Below, in pieces: positions 1-8,406 of a DNA stretch of 16,227 nucleotides (position 1 is the stretch's first letter; each line of letters starts with the position of its first letter). Where the stretch lies: assembly GCA_964498835.1 (NCBI GenBank), contig CAZCIX010000046.1, positions 1 to 16,227 of the forward strand, written 5' to 3'. Position numbers and translations under genes: made by a program. The notes under the pieces were generated by a model that was not told where the DNA came from, did not search any database, and saw nothing but the letters and a program-made list of their open reading frames with translations. Source of the DNA: JAGKXB01 sp964498835. Its GTDB lineage: Bacteria > Pseudomonadota > Gammaproteobacteria > Burkholderiales > Burkholderiaceae_D.

Positions 1-518
1 ATTTTCGCTGACTTTTTCCCACTTTTTGGCTTGGGTGCCGCAACTTTTACTGCACCGCTTTCACTGGTGTTGGGCACCACCGAACTCAATACTACCCTCA
101 ATTGGTCTTGCAACATATTCAACCAAATAGCTGGTTGGGCAAATTGGGAATTTACATCTAATTGATGTTTCTCAACCGTGCTTTGTTGAGAAGTATCAGT
201 AAGCGTTGCGCTTATTGATTGTAAAGCCACAAGCGTCGTGCGCTGGACTTCCAGCATCTGTATGGTGCTGCGCAACATACTCATATTGACCTGCAACCAG
301 GACTCCACAGTTCTTAAATCTTCGATCTTTTTATCCAAATCTTGCACCGACAAAGTCGGAATGCTCATGCCTGCAACATGATGAAAACCAGGAACCTGCA
401 TACCACCCCAAAGATTTTTCACAAAATCCAAGGTGTCCGCACTCGGATTTATATTGTTATTTGGATTGCTAGTATTAGTACCTGTATCTGATGAGGACTT
501 TGATTTATTTTCTGACAT
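1..518 (-). CDS. phaM: PhaM-like polyhydroxybutyrate granule-associated protein (3' end missing)
   Basis: The reverse strand is open from an ATG at 516-518 to the window edge, giving 172 codons and no stop. After a Ser/Asn/Thr-rich start the product reads DFVKNLWGGM, then PTLSVQDLDKKIEDLRTVES, then SWLQVNMSMLRSTIQMLEVQ. This arrangement is characteristic of the PhaM family of Burkholderiales. PhaM is known to activate PHB synthase PhaC and to tether granules to the nucleoid through a Lys/Ala/Pro-rich tail. The last visible residues (AAPKPKSGKKSAK) look like the beginning of that basic tail, which continues outside the window. The start is supported by an AGGA Shine-Dalgarno sequence (526-529, reverse strand) about seven bases upstream. 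It is transcribed away from the pilus cluster and is probably functionally unrelated to it. The family assignment is recognition from memory and I am fairly sure of it. Confidence 0.85.
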   Translation of the reverse strand, partial: MSENKSKSSSDTGTNTSNPNNNINPSADTLDFVKNLWGGMQVPGFHHVAGMSIPTLSVQDLDKKIEDLRTVESWLQVNMSMLRSTIQMLEVQRTTLVALQSISATLTDTSQQSTVEKHQLDVNSQFAQPAIWLNMLQDQLRVVLSSVVPNTSESGAVKVAAPKPKSGKKSAK

Positions 519-525
519 AGTTACA

Positions 526-529
526 TCCT
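526..529 (-). promoter_or_regulatory. Ribosome binding site of phaM
   Basis: The reverse strand reads AGGA seven bases before the ATG at 518. This supports the chosen start of the phaM-like gene. Confidence 0.6.
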
Positions 530-586
530 GATAAAAATATCCCGCCGCAGCTTAATAACTAATCACTTGTGAATGGTAATTTGCAA

Positions 587-617
587 TCTATACCATCCAT
601 ATTACCCAGATTATCAA
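587..617 (-). promoter_or_regulatory. Candidate sigma-70 promoter for phaM
   Basis: On the reverse strand TTGATA (612-617) is followed after 19 bases by TATAGA (587-592), which is preceded by TGG and so resembles an extended -10 element. The spacer is longer than ideal. It lies about 70 bases upstream of the phaM-like start. This is a pattern match only. Confidence 0.35.
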
Positions 618-681
618 TCATTATTTTTTACAAGAAAAACCCCGCTTTCCCATTGTGCATTGCAAAAATTGCTTTTATGAA

Positions 682-711
682 TTGACACAGAGCAAACTAA
701 AGCCCTAGGAT
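682..711 (+). promoter_or_regulatory. Candidate sigma-70 promoter of the pilus cluster
   Basis: A perfect TTGACA (682-687) is followed after 18 bases by TAGGAT (706-711, four of six consensus bases). It sits immediately before the first gene of the cluster. If this -10 is right, transcription would begin only one or two bases before the ATG at 720. The same bases contain AGGA (707-710), which is also a plausible Shine-Dalgarno sequence, so the two readings compete. Confidence 0.4.
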
Positions 712-719
712 GCGAAGCT

Positions 720-2237
720 ATGTCTTCTCTCTATCTTGATTATTTCGGCCTTACATTGCCGCCTTTTTCTATCACCCCAGATCCCAGTTTTTTCTTTGAG
801 GGTAAAGATAAAGGTGTATTTAGTACAGGATTAATGCATGCAACTTTGCAAGCAGAGGGAATCGTCATGGTCATTGGCGAAGTTGGCTGTGGCAAAACAT
901 TGATGAGCCGCATTCTTCTTTCTCGCCTGCCCAATCACGTCGATACCGTTTATCTACCCAATCCCTCATTTTCGCGTGATGAAATCATTGAAGTCATCGC
1001 CAGAGATTTAGGCATCAATATTCCTAACGTTAACCAAGGGGCATTACTGGAAGTATTGCAGCAAGAATTACTCAAGCGCCATATGCAAGGTAGACAAGTC
1101 ATCGTTCTGATCGATGAAACCCATACCATGCCAGCAGAATCGATTGAGGAAGTGAGACGTTTGTCCAATCTGGAAACGGGGAATCACAAGCTGGTTCAAA
1201 TTGTTCTTTTTGGTCAACCAGAACTGAATACATTGCTAGACGCACCACACCTGCGACAAGTGCGCGACCGTGTCGTTTATCGATTGAATTTACAAAATCT
1301 ATCAAAAGAAGATGCAATCGCTTACTTGGAGCACCGACTGCGCGTTGCGGGATGGCGCGGTGGCCGTATGTTTTCGTGGAGCGCACAACGCTGCCTACTA
1401 AATGACGCAAAAGGCCGGGCACGGCGTATCAATTTATTGGCGGATAAGGCCTTACTTGCGGCCTATGCGGACCAAACAAGACAAGTCAAACTCAAACACG
1501 TGCGACTCGCCATACGCGATATCGGCCCTAATTTCTCGGCCATACCAATCCCAGGTGAGCAAACACCCAAGACAAACGTCAAGTGGTTACTAAGTCTGCT
1601 TGCTGCGGTGATGGTAAGTGCAGCAGGCGCTGCTTATCTGACAATTTCTTTGCAGAAAAATGCTCAGCCACGCCAGACCAACTTGACCAACCAACATGCA
1701 ATATCATTAACCGGCATCAACCAAACCAATCATGCCGCCGCGACTAATTCGACAAAACCCACGACACCAATTGTCGCCGTGGAAAGCAAAGTATCAACGC
1801 CTGCTACACCGATAACATCGCCTGAACAATCATCACAATCAGCCATCACAGCCAATCAATCCAGCAAAAACAAAAATATTAATCTCGTTGTTAATCAACG
1901 TATCAAACAAAGTTTTCAGTATGCGCAGGAACAAGCCAAATTAGGTCATTACACCATCCAAGTTGCCACCATACGCATCACTGCCGATGTAGATGCGACA
2001 GAACTAGTCGCAGCGGTAGAAAGAAGTCTGCCACCTGGGAAAATGTATATCAAACGCTCGACCTATGGCGTCCAAATGCGGCCACAAAGAACACGTCTTG
2101 CCATTTATTTCGGCAGCTTCCCTACTTTAGATGCGACAAAAGCAGCAATGGCCGCCCTGCCAGAAAAATCACGTACTGGCAAACCCATTATTCGTAGCTG
2201 GAAAGAAGTTTGCGATGTACCATGGCAATTGCAATAG
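720..2237 (+). CDS. ExeA/MshM-type AAA+ ATPase with transmembrane segment and SPOR-like domain
   Basis: This 505-residue protein begins with the usual ExeA-family opening (LDYFGL, then PFSITPDP). An AAA+ domain follows, with Walker A GEVGCGKT at residues 53-60 and Walker B VIVLIDE at 127-133. A single hydrophobic segment lies at about 288-310, followed by a long Thr/Ser/Asn/Gln-rich linker. The C-terminal domain (about 409-498) carries HYTIQVAT, YFGSFPTLDATKAAMAAL and PIIRSWKEV, which I read as SPOR-like. ExeA/GspA proteins are known to help insert secretins by working on peptidoglycan, and MshM is the counterpart in MSHA loci. The predicted topology is a cytoplasmic ATPase with a periplasmic SPOR-like domain that would contact peptidoglycan. 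It is the first gene of the cluster, 76 bases before the secretin gene, which fits a secretin-assembly role. The ATPase call is firm; the SPOR call rests on motif resemblance. Confidence 0.85.
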   Translation: MSSLYLDYFGLTLPPFSITPDPSFFFEGKDKGVFSTGLMHATLQAEGIVMVIGEVGCGKTLMSRILLSRLPNHVDTVYLPNPSFSRDEIIEVIARDLGINIPNVNQGALLEVLQQELLKRHMQGRQVIVLIDETHTMPAESIEEVRRLSNLETGNHKLVQIVLFGQPELNTLLDAPHLRQVRDRVVYRLNLQNLSKEDAIAYLEHRLRVAGWRGGRMFSWSAQRCLLNDAKGRARRINLLADKALLAAYADQTRQVKLKHVRLAIRDIGPNFSAIPIPGEQTPKTNVKWLLSLLAAVMVSAAGAAYLTISLQKNAQPRQTNLTNQHAISLTGINQTNHAAATNSTKPTTPIVAVESKVSTPATPITSPEQSSQSAITANQSSKNKNINLVVNQRIKQSFQYAQEQAKLGHYTIQVATIRITADVDATELVAAVERSLPPGKMYIKRSTYGVQMRPQRTRLAIYFGSFPTLDATKAAMAALPEKSRTGKPIIRSWKEVCDVPWQLQ

Positions 2238-2313
2238 GGCAATTACTCAGTGAATATTACCTTTACTCTTACCGCTTCAATTTAGTAAAAATACTATCTA
2301 CTTATTACCGTAA

Positions 2314-4056
2314 ATGAATAAGCTATCTCCATCTTCCCTCATATTCATGCGAAGCATATTGCTATGCGGGATACTAAGCACAATCAGTGGATGCAGCAAT
2401 CTACCGCAAAAATTCGCCCCATCTCCTGCGCACATTGCATTGCCAAAAAATCCCCCTATCAACACCGCCCCTCCTTTGGCAGAAGCCGCACCCTTGCCAC
2501 CACCGCCAGTCGCGTCCAAAGCAGCTGAGCGCTACAGCGTGGTTGTGATTAATGTGCCAGCACAAGATATTTTGTTTGCTATTGCACGTGATGCGAAGTT
2601 GAACATTGAAATTCACCCCAATATCACAGGCGCTGTCACCATGAATTTAATTGATCGGACCTTGCCTGAGATTTTAGATGCAGTCAGCCGACAAATAGAC
2701 ATGCGCTATGAATTGCATGGCCGCAATCTCACCATCATGCCCGACGCGCCGTACTTAAAAAGTTACCAAATTGACTATCCAAATATTGCCCGTAAATCAA
2801 AAAATAGTATCACCACCTCTGCTAGCGTAGCAGGCACTGGTGTTGGTAGTACCTCGACTGCCAATATTGATAACGAATCCAATAATTATTTCTGGAAAAC
2901 ATTAGTCGACAATCTGAAAGATATGTTGCGAGAAACGGATAAAGTCATCCTTGAAAAAAACAATGAAGCAGCACCCACACAAACGGCCGAAGCCCCCACG
3001 GAAAATAGCCTGGCAAAAGCCAGTGCCGCCGCTTTAAAAATGTTGGGATCTAATCCAACAATACCCACTCAAAATGTTGCGCTCCCAGATTCAAATACCA
3101 ACACACGAAAAACAAATTATCGTGAGGCCGCTTCTATCATTGCCAATCCAGAAACTGGCATCATTAGTGTGCGAGCAACATCACGTCAGCATTTGAGCAT
3201 ACAAGAATTTCTTAACAAAATTATGGCAAATGCCAAGCGCCAAGTCTTGATTGAAGCAACGATTGTTGAAGTCAGCTTATCTGATCAATATCAACAGGGT
3301 ATAGATTGGTCCATCTTACGTTCTACAAAAGGATTCAGTGCAACACAAACATCACCGACCACAAGCGGTGTCATGGGCACGCTCAGTTATCTTTATCAAG
3401 GCGCATTGGGCGGCAAGGTAGACATCTCCGCCTCTATTAAACTCCTAGAAACATTTGGTAAGTTACACGTACTATCCAGCCCCAAACTTTCCGTCCTCAA
3501 TAATCAAACCAGCTTGCTCAAGGTTGTTGATGAAACGGTATACTTTACCATTGACGTTACTCCTGGAACTGCCGCTACCGCAACAACGGCCGCAACTCCC
3601 GCCACTTACACCTCTAGCGTACATACTGTACCCGTTGGCTTTTTACTCTACCTGACACCACAAATCAGTAACGATAATGAAGTCACGCTCAATATGCGGC
3701 CCACCATTACTCGTATCACCAACTATGTCAGTGACCCTAATCCTGTATTAAAACAAAACAATGTCACAAACTTAATTCCACAAATCCAAACGCGTGAAAT
3801 GGAATCCATTTTGCGCGTGCGCAACGGAGAAATCGCCGTTCTTGGCGGATTGATGCAAGATTCGCGCTCAGGCAAGACAAACCAAATTCCCGGCCTTGGT
3901 AATCTCGCTGGAATTGGCGAGTTTTTTAAAGGGCGTGATGACACCAATACCAAGTCGGAGTTGGTCATTTTCCTACGGCCAATTATTCTTGACCAAGAAC
4001 GCCAATATGATGTATTACGTCAATTTAAGACAACTCTTGGTACTGAGTTGCAATAA
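2314..4056 (+). CDS. mshL: MshL-type lipoprotein secretin (outer-membrane pilus channel)
   Basis: This 580-residue protein has a lipoprotein signal with lipobox SISGC, the acylated Cys being residue 27. A Pro/Ala-rich linker leads to an STN/N0-like domain (about 73-145). After a low-complexity region comes a conserved stretch, KRQVLIEATIVEVSLSDQYQ, and then the secretin barrel domain, which contains VPVG at 439-442 and GEIAVLGGLMQDSRSG at about 505-520. The C-terminus SELVIFLRPIIL is typical of secretins. Residues 411-435 form a Thr/Ala/Pro-rich insertion in the barrel region. Secretins form the multimeric outer-membrane pore for pili or type II secretion; the lipoprotein form and the neighbours point to the MshL branch. 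The start is uncertain: no clear Shine-Dalgarno sequence precedes the ATG at 2314, and an in-frame ATG at 2347 would still leave a signal peptide. Confidence 0.88.
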   Translation: MNKLSPSSLIFMRSILLCGILSTISGCSNLPQKFAPSPAHIALPKNPPINTAPPLAEAAPLPPPPVASKAAERYSVVVINVPAQDILFAIARDAKLNIEIHPNITGAVTMNLIDRTLPEILDAVSRQIDMRYELHGRNLTIMPDAPYLKSYQIDYPNIARKSKNSITTSASVAGTGVGSTSTANIDNESNNYFWKTLVDNLKDMLRETDKVILEKNNEAAPTQTAEAPTENSLAKASAAALKMLGSNPTIPTQNVALPDSNTNTRKTNYREAASIIANPETGIISVRATSRQHLSIQEFLNKIMANAKRQVLIEATIVEVSLSDQYQQGIDWSILRSTKGFSATQTSPTTSGVMGTLSYLYQGALGGKVDISASIKLLETFGKLHVLSSPKLSVLNNQTSLLKVVDETVYFTIDVTPGTAATATTAATPATYTSSVHTVPVGFLLYLTPQISNDNEVTLNMRPTITRITNYVSDPNPVLKQNNVTNLIPQIQTREMESILRVRNGEIAVLGGLMQDSRSGKTNQIPGLGNLAGIGEFFKGRDDTNTKSELVIFLRPIILDQERQYDVLRQFKTTLGTELQ

Positions 4057-4085
4057 TTAATCTCATCACAATCATCAATCATCAC

Positions 4086-4092
4086 GAAGAAG
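4086..4092 (+). promoter_or_regulatory. Ribosome binding site for a TTG start
   Basis: GAAGAAG lies seven bases upstream of the TTG at 4100. It supports a non-ATG start for the TPR protein gene, because no in-frame ATG occurs for the next 30 codons. Confidence 0.5.
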
Positions 4093-4099
4093 AACGTCC

Positions 4100-5428
4100 T
4101 TGAGCCTGCTATTTGACGCCTTAAAACATGCCCAACAAAGCAATGCTGACAACGTGAGCAACGTCAAGCAAGAACTTGCTATTGATCCAATGGATCCGGT
4201 TGCCAGCCAAACTGCAGATGAATCTCTTAATACATCTGTTGAGCAATCTACCGCACAATCTGAACCGATAGCCAATAAGGGCACATCCTCCGCTAAGCAA
4301 AATATTGCGGGAGCACGTGCCGCCCAAGCCATTTTTTCTGCAACAACCCAACCAAAACGCAACCGTTTGATCTTACTCATACTACTTTTGTCAGCCGTAT
4401 TAATTTCATTTGTGGGCACCTGGTTTTATTTACAAACACCAGAAGATGAAACAATAAAAGTGCATACGCCACCTGTTATGCCCCCACGTGCTAACACAAC
4501 ACCAACCAATATCCCCAAACAAAGTACAGCTTCAGCAACTGCGATCGACACGCATAATCCCACCACAAATAAAGAAGTGGGTAAAAAAACACCTGCACCC
4601 ATTACAAAAAACAGCGCCACGGCCCATGTCGCCACCAATATCATCGAAGCACACCCTATTGTCAGCAAAAACAAACATTACGCTAAGCAAACAAACATCA
4701 ACGATGACGTCTCTACTACACCTACGCCATCTACGATATCTATGGCATCGGTCACACCACCAAAACAGAAAGCAGCCAAAAAAATAAATACGGTCAACGC
4801 ACCAATTGCATTGACCGCCAGCACTAACTCTGACCCACTAAAAGAAGCTTATGCTGCGCTCACAGAAGGAAAATTAGACGACGCAGAGGGTCAGTATTTA
4901 GCGGTGCTTGCAAAACGTCCACATGAAAAAGATGCATTACTGGGTCTAGCAATTATTGCGCATCGCAAATCACAAACATCACGCGCACTCGACCTGTATC
5001 AACAAGTATTACGTGAAGACCCTGAAAATTCTAACGCCACTGCTGGCTTACTCAGTTTGTCTGCAGCAACAGATCCCGTCGCAGCAGAGGGGCATTTAAA
5101 ACAAGCATTGGAATTAAAACAAACATCCCCCGAACTACACTATGCCTTAGGTAATTTATTAGCACGCCAAAAACGCTGGAGTGAAGCACAACAAGCTTTC
5201 TTCCGAGCAGCTAATTTGGCACCAGATCATGCGCTCTACACCTACAATCTGGCGGTAGCGTTAGATCATCTAGGCAAATCCAGTGCGGCCATCTCCTCCT
5301 ATGAAAGAGTAATCCAATTAAGTAAGCCAACAGACAGCACAATCAATCGCAGTGCAATACGACAACGTGTCCAAGAATTACGCAAGTATTTGTTAACGAA
5401 TCCTGGAAATAGTACTGGATCACCATGA
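4100..5428 (+). CDS. TPR protein with one membrane anchor, MshN-like pilus biogenesis factor
   Basis: The gene starts with TTG. The resulting N-terminus MSLLFDALK matches the common opening (MSLLLDALK-like) of membrane-anchored TPR proteins in secretin loci. A cytoplasmic stretch of about 85 residues is followed by one transmembrane segment (about 90-110). Next comes a long Thr/Pro/Ala/Lys-rich linker (about 115-240), then at least four TPR-like helix pairs (about 245-408), for example DALLGLAIIAHRKSQTSRAL and ELHYALGNLLARQKRWSEAQ. The repeats would be periplasmic. In MSHA loci the gene between the secretin and the ATPase is mshN, a TPR protein of poorly defined role, probably in secretin assembly or stability. 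The N-terminus differs from Vibrio MshN, so I give no symbol. Its stop overlaps the next start by four bases (ATGA), which implies translational coupling. Confidence 0.75.
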   Translation: MSLLFDALKHAQQSNADNVSNVKQELAIDPMDPVASQTADESLNTSVEQSTAQSEPIANKGTSSAKQNIAGARAAQAIFSATTQPKRNRLILLILLLSAVLISFVGTWFYLQTPEDETIKVHTPPVMPPRANTTPTNIPKQSTASATAIDTHNPTTNKEVGKKTPAPITKNSATAHVATNIIEAHPIVSKNKHYAKQTNINDDVSTTPTPSTISMASVTPPKQKAAKKINTVNAPIALTASTNSDPLKEAYAALTEGKLDDAEGQYLAVLAKRPHEKDALLGLAIIAHRKSQTSRALDLYQQVLREDPENSNATAGLLSLSAATDPVAAEGHLKQALELKQTSPELHYALGNLLARQKRWSEAQQAFFRAANLAPDHALYTYNLAVALDHLGKSSAAISSYERVIQLSKPTDSTINRSAIRQRVQELRKYLLTNPGNSTGSP

Positions 5429-7164
5429 TTGGGATGAACACCACTCAACCAACTAAAAAGCGCCTTGGCGATGTATTAATTGAGCGCGGCTATATTAGTC
5501 AGGATCAACTCAGTATTGCACTACAGCAGCAAAAGAAACTGGGCAAACCCCTAGGTGAGATGTTGCTCGATTTGGGCTTCATCACTGAAGATGCGATGCG
5601 TGAAGCCGTATCCGAAACCGTAGGATACGAATCAGTTGATATTTCAGCGGCAATTGCTGATGCGGCCGCTTTGGAATTGATTCCAAAATCCGTTGCGCTC
5701 AAACATACTTTGTTTCCCGTCAGTTTTAACAGTGAGAAAGGTAATTTACTGATCGCCACTGCCAACCCGGACGATATTGTGGCACGCGATGCAATTGCTG
5801 CGCTCTTGGCGCGCGCAGGATCGCAGTCTGGACAACGCATTCGTCCTTTATGGCACATTACGCCAAGAGCGGAAGTACTCGCAGCAATTGATCGCTTTTA
5901 TGATCGTGAATTGTCGATTGAAGGGATTTTGCTCGAATTGGAAAGTGGCGAACTTGATCTGATCGCCCTAACGCAAGCAGGCGCTTCGTATAGCCATCCT
6001 ATCGTTCGTTTAGTCGATGCTGTGTTATCTGATGCGGTGAGCCGTGGTGCGTCGGATATCCATCTTGAACCAGAAGAACATTTTTTGCGCATTCGTTACC
6101 GCATCGACGGCGTATTACGCGAGATTCGCTCTTTTACCAAAGCAAATTGGACAGCAATGCTGGTGCGTCTTAAGATTTTGGCCTCTATGAATATCGCAGA
6201 AACGCGCGCACCACAAGATGGTCGCATCTCGCTGACTTTATTTGGACGTCAAATTGATTTCCGTGCTGCGTCGCAACCAACGATACATGGCGAAAATTTT
6301 GTTTTCCGAATTCTTGATCGTAAACTGAGCGTCGTTCCCTTGGATAATTTGGGCCTGCCAGACTTCCAACTTTCTCTTTTGAAGTTAATGCTAGAAAGAC
6401 CAGATGGCATCCTTCTCGTAACAGGCCCAACTGGCTCCGGGAAAACAACAACGCTCTATTCCGTACTAAATCACTTAAACGATGTCGGTGTCAATATCAT
6501 GACATTGGAAGATCCAGTGGAATATCCGCTACCGATGATCCGACAAACCTCCGTCGCCGTTGCACAGAAATTGGATTTTTCCAGCGGTATTCGCTCACTG
6601 ATGCGACAAGACCCAGATATCATTTTCGTAGGGGAGATTCGGGATCAAGAAACGGCAGAAATGGCTGTGCGCTCCGCCATGACTGGTCATCAGGTGTTTT
6701 CTTCTTTGCATACCAATTCAGCAATCCGCTCCGTTCCTCGTTTAATGGATTTAGGTGTCAAACCCAGTATTTTGTCCGGCAACATTATTGGCATCATTGC
6801 ACAACGACTGGTGCGGAAACTATGCCAAAAATGCAAAGAAATTCACACACCAAATGACCAAGAACGCAGAGTATTAGGACTACAACCAAATGATGAGCGC
6901 ACCATTTTCAAAGCAATTGGCTGCACAGCTTGCGGCAATCGTGGATACAAAGGACGGTTAGCGATTATGGAAATTTTACGCTTTGACACCGGCCTAGATG
7001 AATTGGTTGCCCGCAGTGCGAGCATTCAAGAAATGACTGATTATGCAATCTCCCGTGGTTTTGTTCCGATTGTAGAAGATGGGATTCGATGCGTACTCAA
7101 TGGACTATCTACTTTGGAAGAAGTCGGACGCGTTGTTGACTTAACCGAGCGACTCAAAGGCTAA
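5425..7164 (+). CDS. mshE: MshE/GspE/PilB-type pilus assembly ATPase with MshEN c-di-GMP-type domain
   Basis: This 579-residue hexameric-type secretion ATPase powers pilus extension from the cytoplasmic face. The N-terminal MshEN domain (about 11-160) contains two tandem motifs, RLGDVLIERGYISQDQLSIA continuing to Gln36, and LGEMLLDLGFITEDAMREAV. The catalytic part shows Walker A GPTGSGKT (334-341), an Asp box LEDPVEY (361-367), Walker B DIIFVGEIRD (398-407), a His box beginning at His429, and a four-cysteine zinc motif (Cys467, Cys470, Cys500, Cys503). The set is complete, so it should be active. The MshEN domain of Vibrio MshE is known to bind c-di-GMP, and Arg13 and Gln36 here keep the spacing of the ligand-binding Arg/Gln pair. 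The gene overlaps the TPR gene by four bases; an ATG at 5434 is a possible alternative start. Confidence 0.93.
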   Translation: MIGMNTTQPTKKRLGDVLIERGYISQDQLSIALQQQKKLGKPLGEMLLDLGFITEDAMREAVSETVGYESVDISAAIADAAALELIPKSVALKHTLFPVSFNSEKGNLLIATANPDDIVARDAIAALLARAGSQSGQRIRPLWHITPRAEVLAAIDRFYDRELSIEGILLELESGELDLIALTQAGASYSHPIVRLVDAVLSDAVSRGASDIHLEPEEHFLRIRYRIDGVLREIRSFTKANWTAMLVRLKILASMNIAETRAPQDGRISLTLFGRQIDFRAASQPTIHGENFVFRILDRKLSVVPLDNLGLPDFQLSLLKLMLERPDGILLVTGPTGSGKTTTLYSVLNHLNDVGVNIMTLEDPVEYPLPMIRQTSVAVAQKLDFSSGIRSLMRQDPDIIFVGEIRDQETAEMAVRSAMTGHQVFSSLHTNSAIRSVPRLMDLGVKPSILSGNIIGIIAQRLVRKLCQKCKEIHTPNDQERRVLGLQPNDERTIFKAIGCTACGNRGYKGRLAIMEILRFDTGLDELVARSASIQEMTDYAISRGFVPIVEDGIRCVLNGLSTLEEVGRVVDLTERLKG

Positions 7165-7205
7165 TCAGGAAATCAATTCAGAATTGATACGAATGGAATA
7201 AGCTA

Positions 7206-8405
7206 ATGACACTGTATCGTTATCGCGCGATTAATCCACAAAACAAAATCATCAAAGGCGAACTGGAAGCCCTGAATGAATTTGACTTAGATGCTCAACT
7301 CAAAAAAACCCATCTGGAATTAATTCAAGCAAACGAATTAAAAAGCAAAGCACGCACCATACGTAAAATGTCACGGCGTGAGCTCATTAACTTTTTGAGC
7401 CAAATTGAAATGTTGTTACGTGCTGGTGTTTCAGTCCTGTCTATTCTTGCCGATCTACGCAACTCCGGAGACACACCGGAGATGCGCGAACTATGTGGAC
7501 AACTGCATGAAAAAATTGACACTGGTTCTAGCATGTCAGAAGCCTTTGCTAGCAACCCAGATGTTTTCCCAGAATTGGTGATCAATCTAGTACGAATTGG
7601 TGAAGCAATCGGGCAATTGCCAAGTGTTATGCAAGAAATTTGCCGCTCTTTAAAATGGCAAGACGAACTAGCGGCCAAAACCAAACAATTACTCATTTAT
7701 CCCACTTTTGTCACGATTATCATCAGTGCAGTGGTTTTATTCTTGATGATTTTTATCGTTCCACAAATTGTCAAATTTATTGCCAATATGGGGCAGGAAA
7801 TACCAATACAAACCGTTGTGTTGATCTGGGTTTCAGGTTTCTGCGTTGACTACTGGTGGTTGATACTACTCACACCCCCAACGCTCGTTCTTTTCGTATG
7901 GTTGGGCGCCAAATTTAATCCTCGTTTCAAATTTATATTGCATGACGTTGCATTACGCTTCCCGGCACTTGGACCTGTTACCAAGAAAATTATTCTGGCG
8001 CGTATTTGCGATACGTTGGGTCTAACTTATCGCAGCGGCATTCCCCTGCTTGATGGAATTGCTTATTGCCGTGGTGCTTCGACTAATTTGGTCATTAGAA
8101 GAGCAATCGATGAAGCATATAAAAGCATCAACGATGGCTCCTCCGTAACCATGGGATTTGCCGCACAAGGTCTGTTTCCATCTCTAGTCATACGCATGTT
8201 AAAAATCGGCGAAGAGACAGGAGATTTAGATGGTGCGCTGAAAAATATTGCCTATTTTTATAACCGAGATATTAATGAATCAATTGCCCGTGTCCAAGCC
8301 ATGATAGAACCAATTCTAACTGTGGTACTTGGTGTGATTCTGGGCTGGATTATGCTGGCTGTGCTTGGGCCAATTTACGACACTATCAGCAAAATAAAAC
8401 TTTGA
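7206..8405 (+). CDS. mshG: MshG/GspF/PilC-type inner-membrane platform protein
   Basis: This 399-residue polytopic protein is of the type II secretion F family. The N-terminus MTLYRYRAIN with a following GELEA motif is typical. Two related cytoplasmic helical domains are visible, at about 60-165 (FLSQIEMLLRAGVSVLSIL) and 265-360 (LARICDTLGLTYRSGIPLLD). Each ends in a conserved G-E-x-x-G element (GEAIG and GEETG). Membrane segments lie at about 168-190, 203-234 (probably one wide or two short) and 367-390. It is known to sit at the inner membrane as the rotor on which the assembly ATPase acts, and it accepts pilin subunits. GGAA lies about seven bases before the ATG. It directly follows mshE, the usual order. 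Confidence 0.92.
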   Translation: MTLYRYRAINPQNKIIKGELEALNEFDLDAQLKKTHLELIQANELKSKARTIRKMSRRELINFLSQIEMLLRAGVSVLSILADLRNSGDTPEMRELCGQLHEKIDTGSSMSEAFASNPDVFPELVINLVRIGEAIGQLPSVMQEICRSLKWQDELAAKTKQLLIYPTFVTIIISAVVLFLMIFIVPQIVKFIANMGQEIPIQTVVLIWVSGFCVDYWWLILLTPPTLVLFVWLGAKFNPRFKFILHDVALRFPALGPVTKKIILARICDTLGLTYRSGIPLLDGIAYCRGASTNLVIRRAIDEAYKSINDGSSVTMGFAAQGLFPSLVIRMLKIGEETGDLDGALKNIAYFYNRDINESIARVQAMIEPILTVVLGVILGWIMLAVLGPIYDTISKIKL

Positions 8406-8406
8406 C

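Noticed and set aside
1099..1422. Open frame on the reverse strand inside the ExeA-type gene
   Set aside because: It lies wholly opposite a strongly conserved AAA+ domain, has no ribosome binding site and encodes no recognisable protein; it is an antisense shadow.
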